A program made the position numbers and the translations under genes. Below, piece by piece: positions 15,101-15,277 of a DNA stretch of 15,277 nt; position 1 is the stretch's first letter, and every line of letters begins with the position of its first letter. Below the pieces are notes generated by a model that did not search any database, was not told the origin of the DNA, and saw only the letters and a list, made by a program, of their open reading frames with translations. The stretch comes from Nonlabens sp. (GTDB lineage: Bacteria > Bacteroidota > Bacteroidia > Flavobacteriales > Flavobacteriaceae). The stretch lies in the NCBI GenBank assembly GCA_023301395.1, contig JALZUY010000108.1, forward strand, positions 1 through 15,277, in the 5' to 3' direction.

Positions 15101-15277
15101 TAGAGTACGGTCTAAACCTAGATCTGCTCCTACATCAAAACTACCACCAGCTATGAATACTGCTGAGTCGAATTGAGAATCATCAGCATCACCTATCACT
15201 AACTTAATATTATAATTACGACCTGTAATAACAGAACTTTCTGCTCTAAAGATTCCCGTTTGACCATTAAACTGTAT
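12119..15277 (-). CDS. Secreted choice-of-anchor L repeat protein with T9SS type B sorting domain (paralog 2, 5' end outside window)
   Basis: The frame is open to the right edge, giving 1052 residues. The GTG at 15199 is an internal Val codon, because the 26 residues before it (FNGQTGIFRAESSV, then RNYNIKL) align with residues 237-261 of paralog 1. Visible are the end of the choice-of-anchor L domain, an Ig-like domain, seven tandem repeats of about 95 residues, a second Ig-like domain and the T9SS type B C-terminal domain (YFTPNNDGYHDTW, IYIFDRYGKLL, GGHFALKR). The signal peptide and most of the anchor L domain are missing. By comparison with paralog 1, about 235 residues lie outside the window. 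It is the first seen gene of a transcript with PorP/SprF, and is probably the surface protein that PorP helps to export or anchor. The C-terminal third is very close to paralog 1, whereas the first repeats are more diverged. Confidence 0.9.
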   Translation of the reverse strand: MQFNGQTGIFRAESSVITGRNYNIKLVIGDADDSQFDSAVFIAGGSFDVGADLGLDRTLVGSNPLCEGDMFTLDASVAGAAMSYQWNRNAVPLAGETNATYTATTTGNYSVNISYTASCSTIASVFLEFISPNSTTPTDMQACGTGGMAIFDLSSKTPEILGALVAADHTVSYHETQADAEAGINAIPNPGAYTNTMNPQTVYVRVSENTFGCSSIEEFDLIIATITAGTPMDMIACDIDNDGFFDFDLSTQDADMAGTNTAGSVTITYHLSQADANAGTGAVGPIYTNTTTPETIFGRVELNTDSSCFDTASFDLILNPTPVVPTIIDFVECSTIDPNTTIFILSDKDTEILNGQANVAVSYHASQMDADLGINPHPNGYANVSNPEIVFVRLENTIGNCITTGAFNLVVNQQPAANTVMDIVLCDDASNDGIEVFDLSQVRNDVIGVNNPASFIVTFHPTAADAAANTGALPDNYSNTTSPETIFVRLENDQNATCFDDSTSFNLILNPTPVAATTITDLELCDDNNPGDGIEAFDLTSIVADLTGSQNFTDVIISYHTSQNDADTNTSPIMTPAAFDNTSSPQTIFVRLENTVTTCFNTDTTFDLIVNDLPVVTAPALFDLCDDNTIDGFTAFDLSTRDNEITGGTGGLAVFYYATQLDADNRMNELTGSFTNTINPQTLFVVVENNTTGCENFTTLDLEVIDAPQAAPANAIVLCDDNNTGDLIETFNLTDNEAAILNGQTGIILTYHNSQADADSSSNAIGNTTSFDNSFTSQTIFVRVENTTGCFNTTSFDIIVNEVPVSQMFELYYLCLDENGNVLNTDNSPPTLDTTLSGAGLSFSWSRDSVALPTETSATLTATVVGMYTVVVTNTTTGCSSSQTTEVRQLGPPDNFGAEVTSRYFDETHRIEAFAEGPATQYIFSVDDGPWQYNGFFDDVRPGPHTVFIQDLDGCNTVEIPLDVIGYPLYFTPNNDGYHDTWNIIGINNEPTTKIYIFDRYGKLLKQMDPNGIGWDGIFNGQPLPSSDYWFQVQYLENGSSKTFGGHFALKR
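12866..14878 (-). repeat. Seven tandem repeats of about 95 residues in paralog 2
   Basis: Counting from the internal GTG at 15199, repeats fall at residues 108-200, 201-296, 297-389, 390-487, 488-588, 589-682 and 683-778. They share the layout described for paralog 1. The last three are closest to the last three of paralog 1 in the same order (LCDDNNPGDG, then LCDDNT-x-DGF, then LCDDNNTGDLIETFNL). The first two correspond by position to its first two, leaving repeats 3 and 4 as extra copies. Several loops match D-x-D-N-D-G, for example CDIDNDGFFD in repeat 2. Confidence 0.85.

Noticed and set aside
15197..15199. GTG as the start of the right-hand adhesin
   Set aside because: The frame stays open to the window edge, and the 26 codons before it align with paralog 1, so it is an internal Val codon.

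Overview
The window comes from an AT-rich member of the Bacteroidetes, almost certainly a marine-type Flavobacteriaceae. The evidence is a type IX secretion (T9SS) sorting domain of type A (left edge), two proteins with type B (gliding-motility-associated) C-terminal domains, a PorP/SprF-family outer-membrane protein, and a FolK-deoxynucleoside kinase fusion. Genus cannot be fixed from the sequence alone. A short palindromic element that I associate with genera such as Dokdonia, Croceibacter and Nonlabens occurs three times.

Left part (1-5741): the last 28 codons of a secreted T9SS type A protein converge on a GH3-family acyl-adenylate enzyme (minus). A DUF2797 zinc-ribbon protein (plus) diverges from GH3. 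It abuts, with no spacer, a minus-strand pair: a large AsmA-family envelope protein followed by a small membrane-anchored protein of unknown function.

Middle (5742-7110): a roughly 230-base divergent intergenic region carries three TGTAAA-type half-sites. It precedes a plus-strand gene encoding HPPK (FolK, folate synthesis) fused to a deoxynucleoside kinase (nucleotide salvage). The reading frame is open back to 5950 but has no ATG, GTG or TTG start before residue 84 of the fusion.

Right part (7112-15277, all minus): two large paralogous secreted proteins, each with a choice-of-anchor L domain, an Ig-like domain, tandem repeats of about 95 residues and a T9SS type B sorting domain. They are separated by a SpoU/TrmH RNA methyltransferase and a PorP/SprF protein. 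The right-hand paralog is cut by the window end and has seven repeats. It lies 12 bases upstream of the PorP/SprF gene, and a strong intrinsic terminator follows that gene. The left-hand paralog has five repeats and no PorP partner of its own. This looks like a secreted adhesin with its outer-membrane partner plus a duplicated adhesin copy.

The observation most worth pursuing is a 15-base imperfect palindrome, GCTTYYGCGAAAGCG. It lies inside three unrelated coding sequences (DUF2797, the FolK/dNK linker and TrmH), is read in frame, and falls in linker-like positions in at least two of them.
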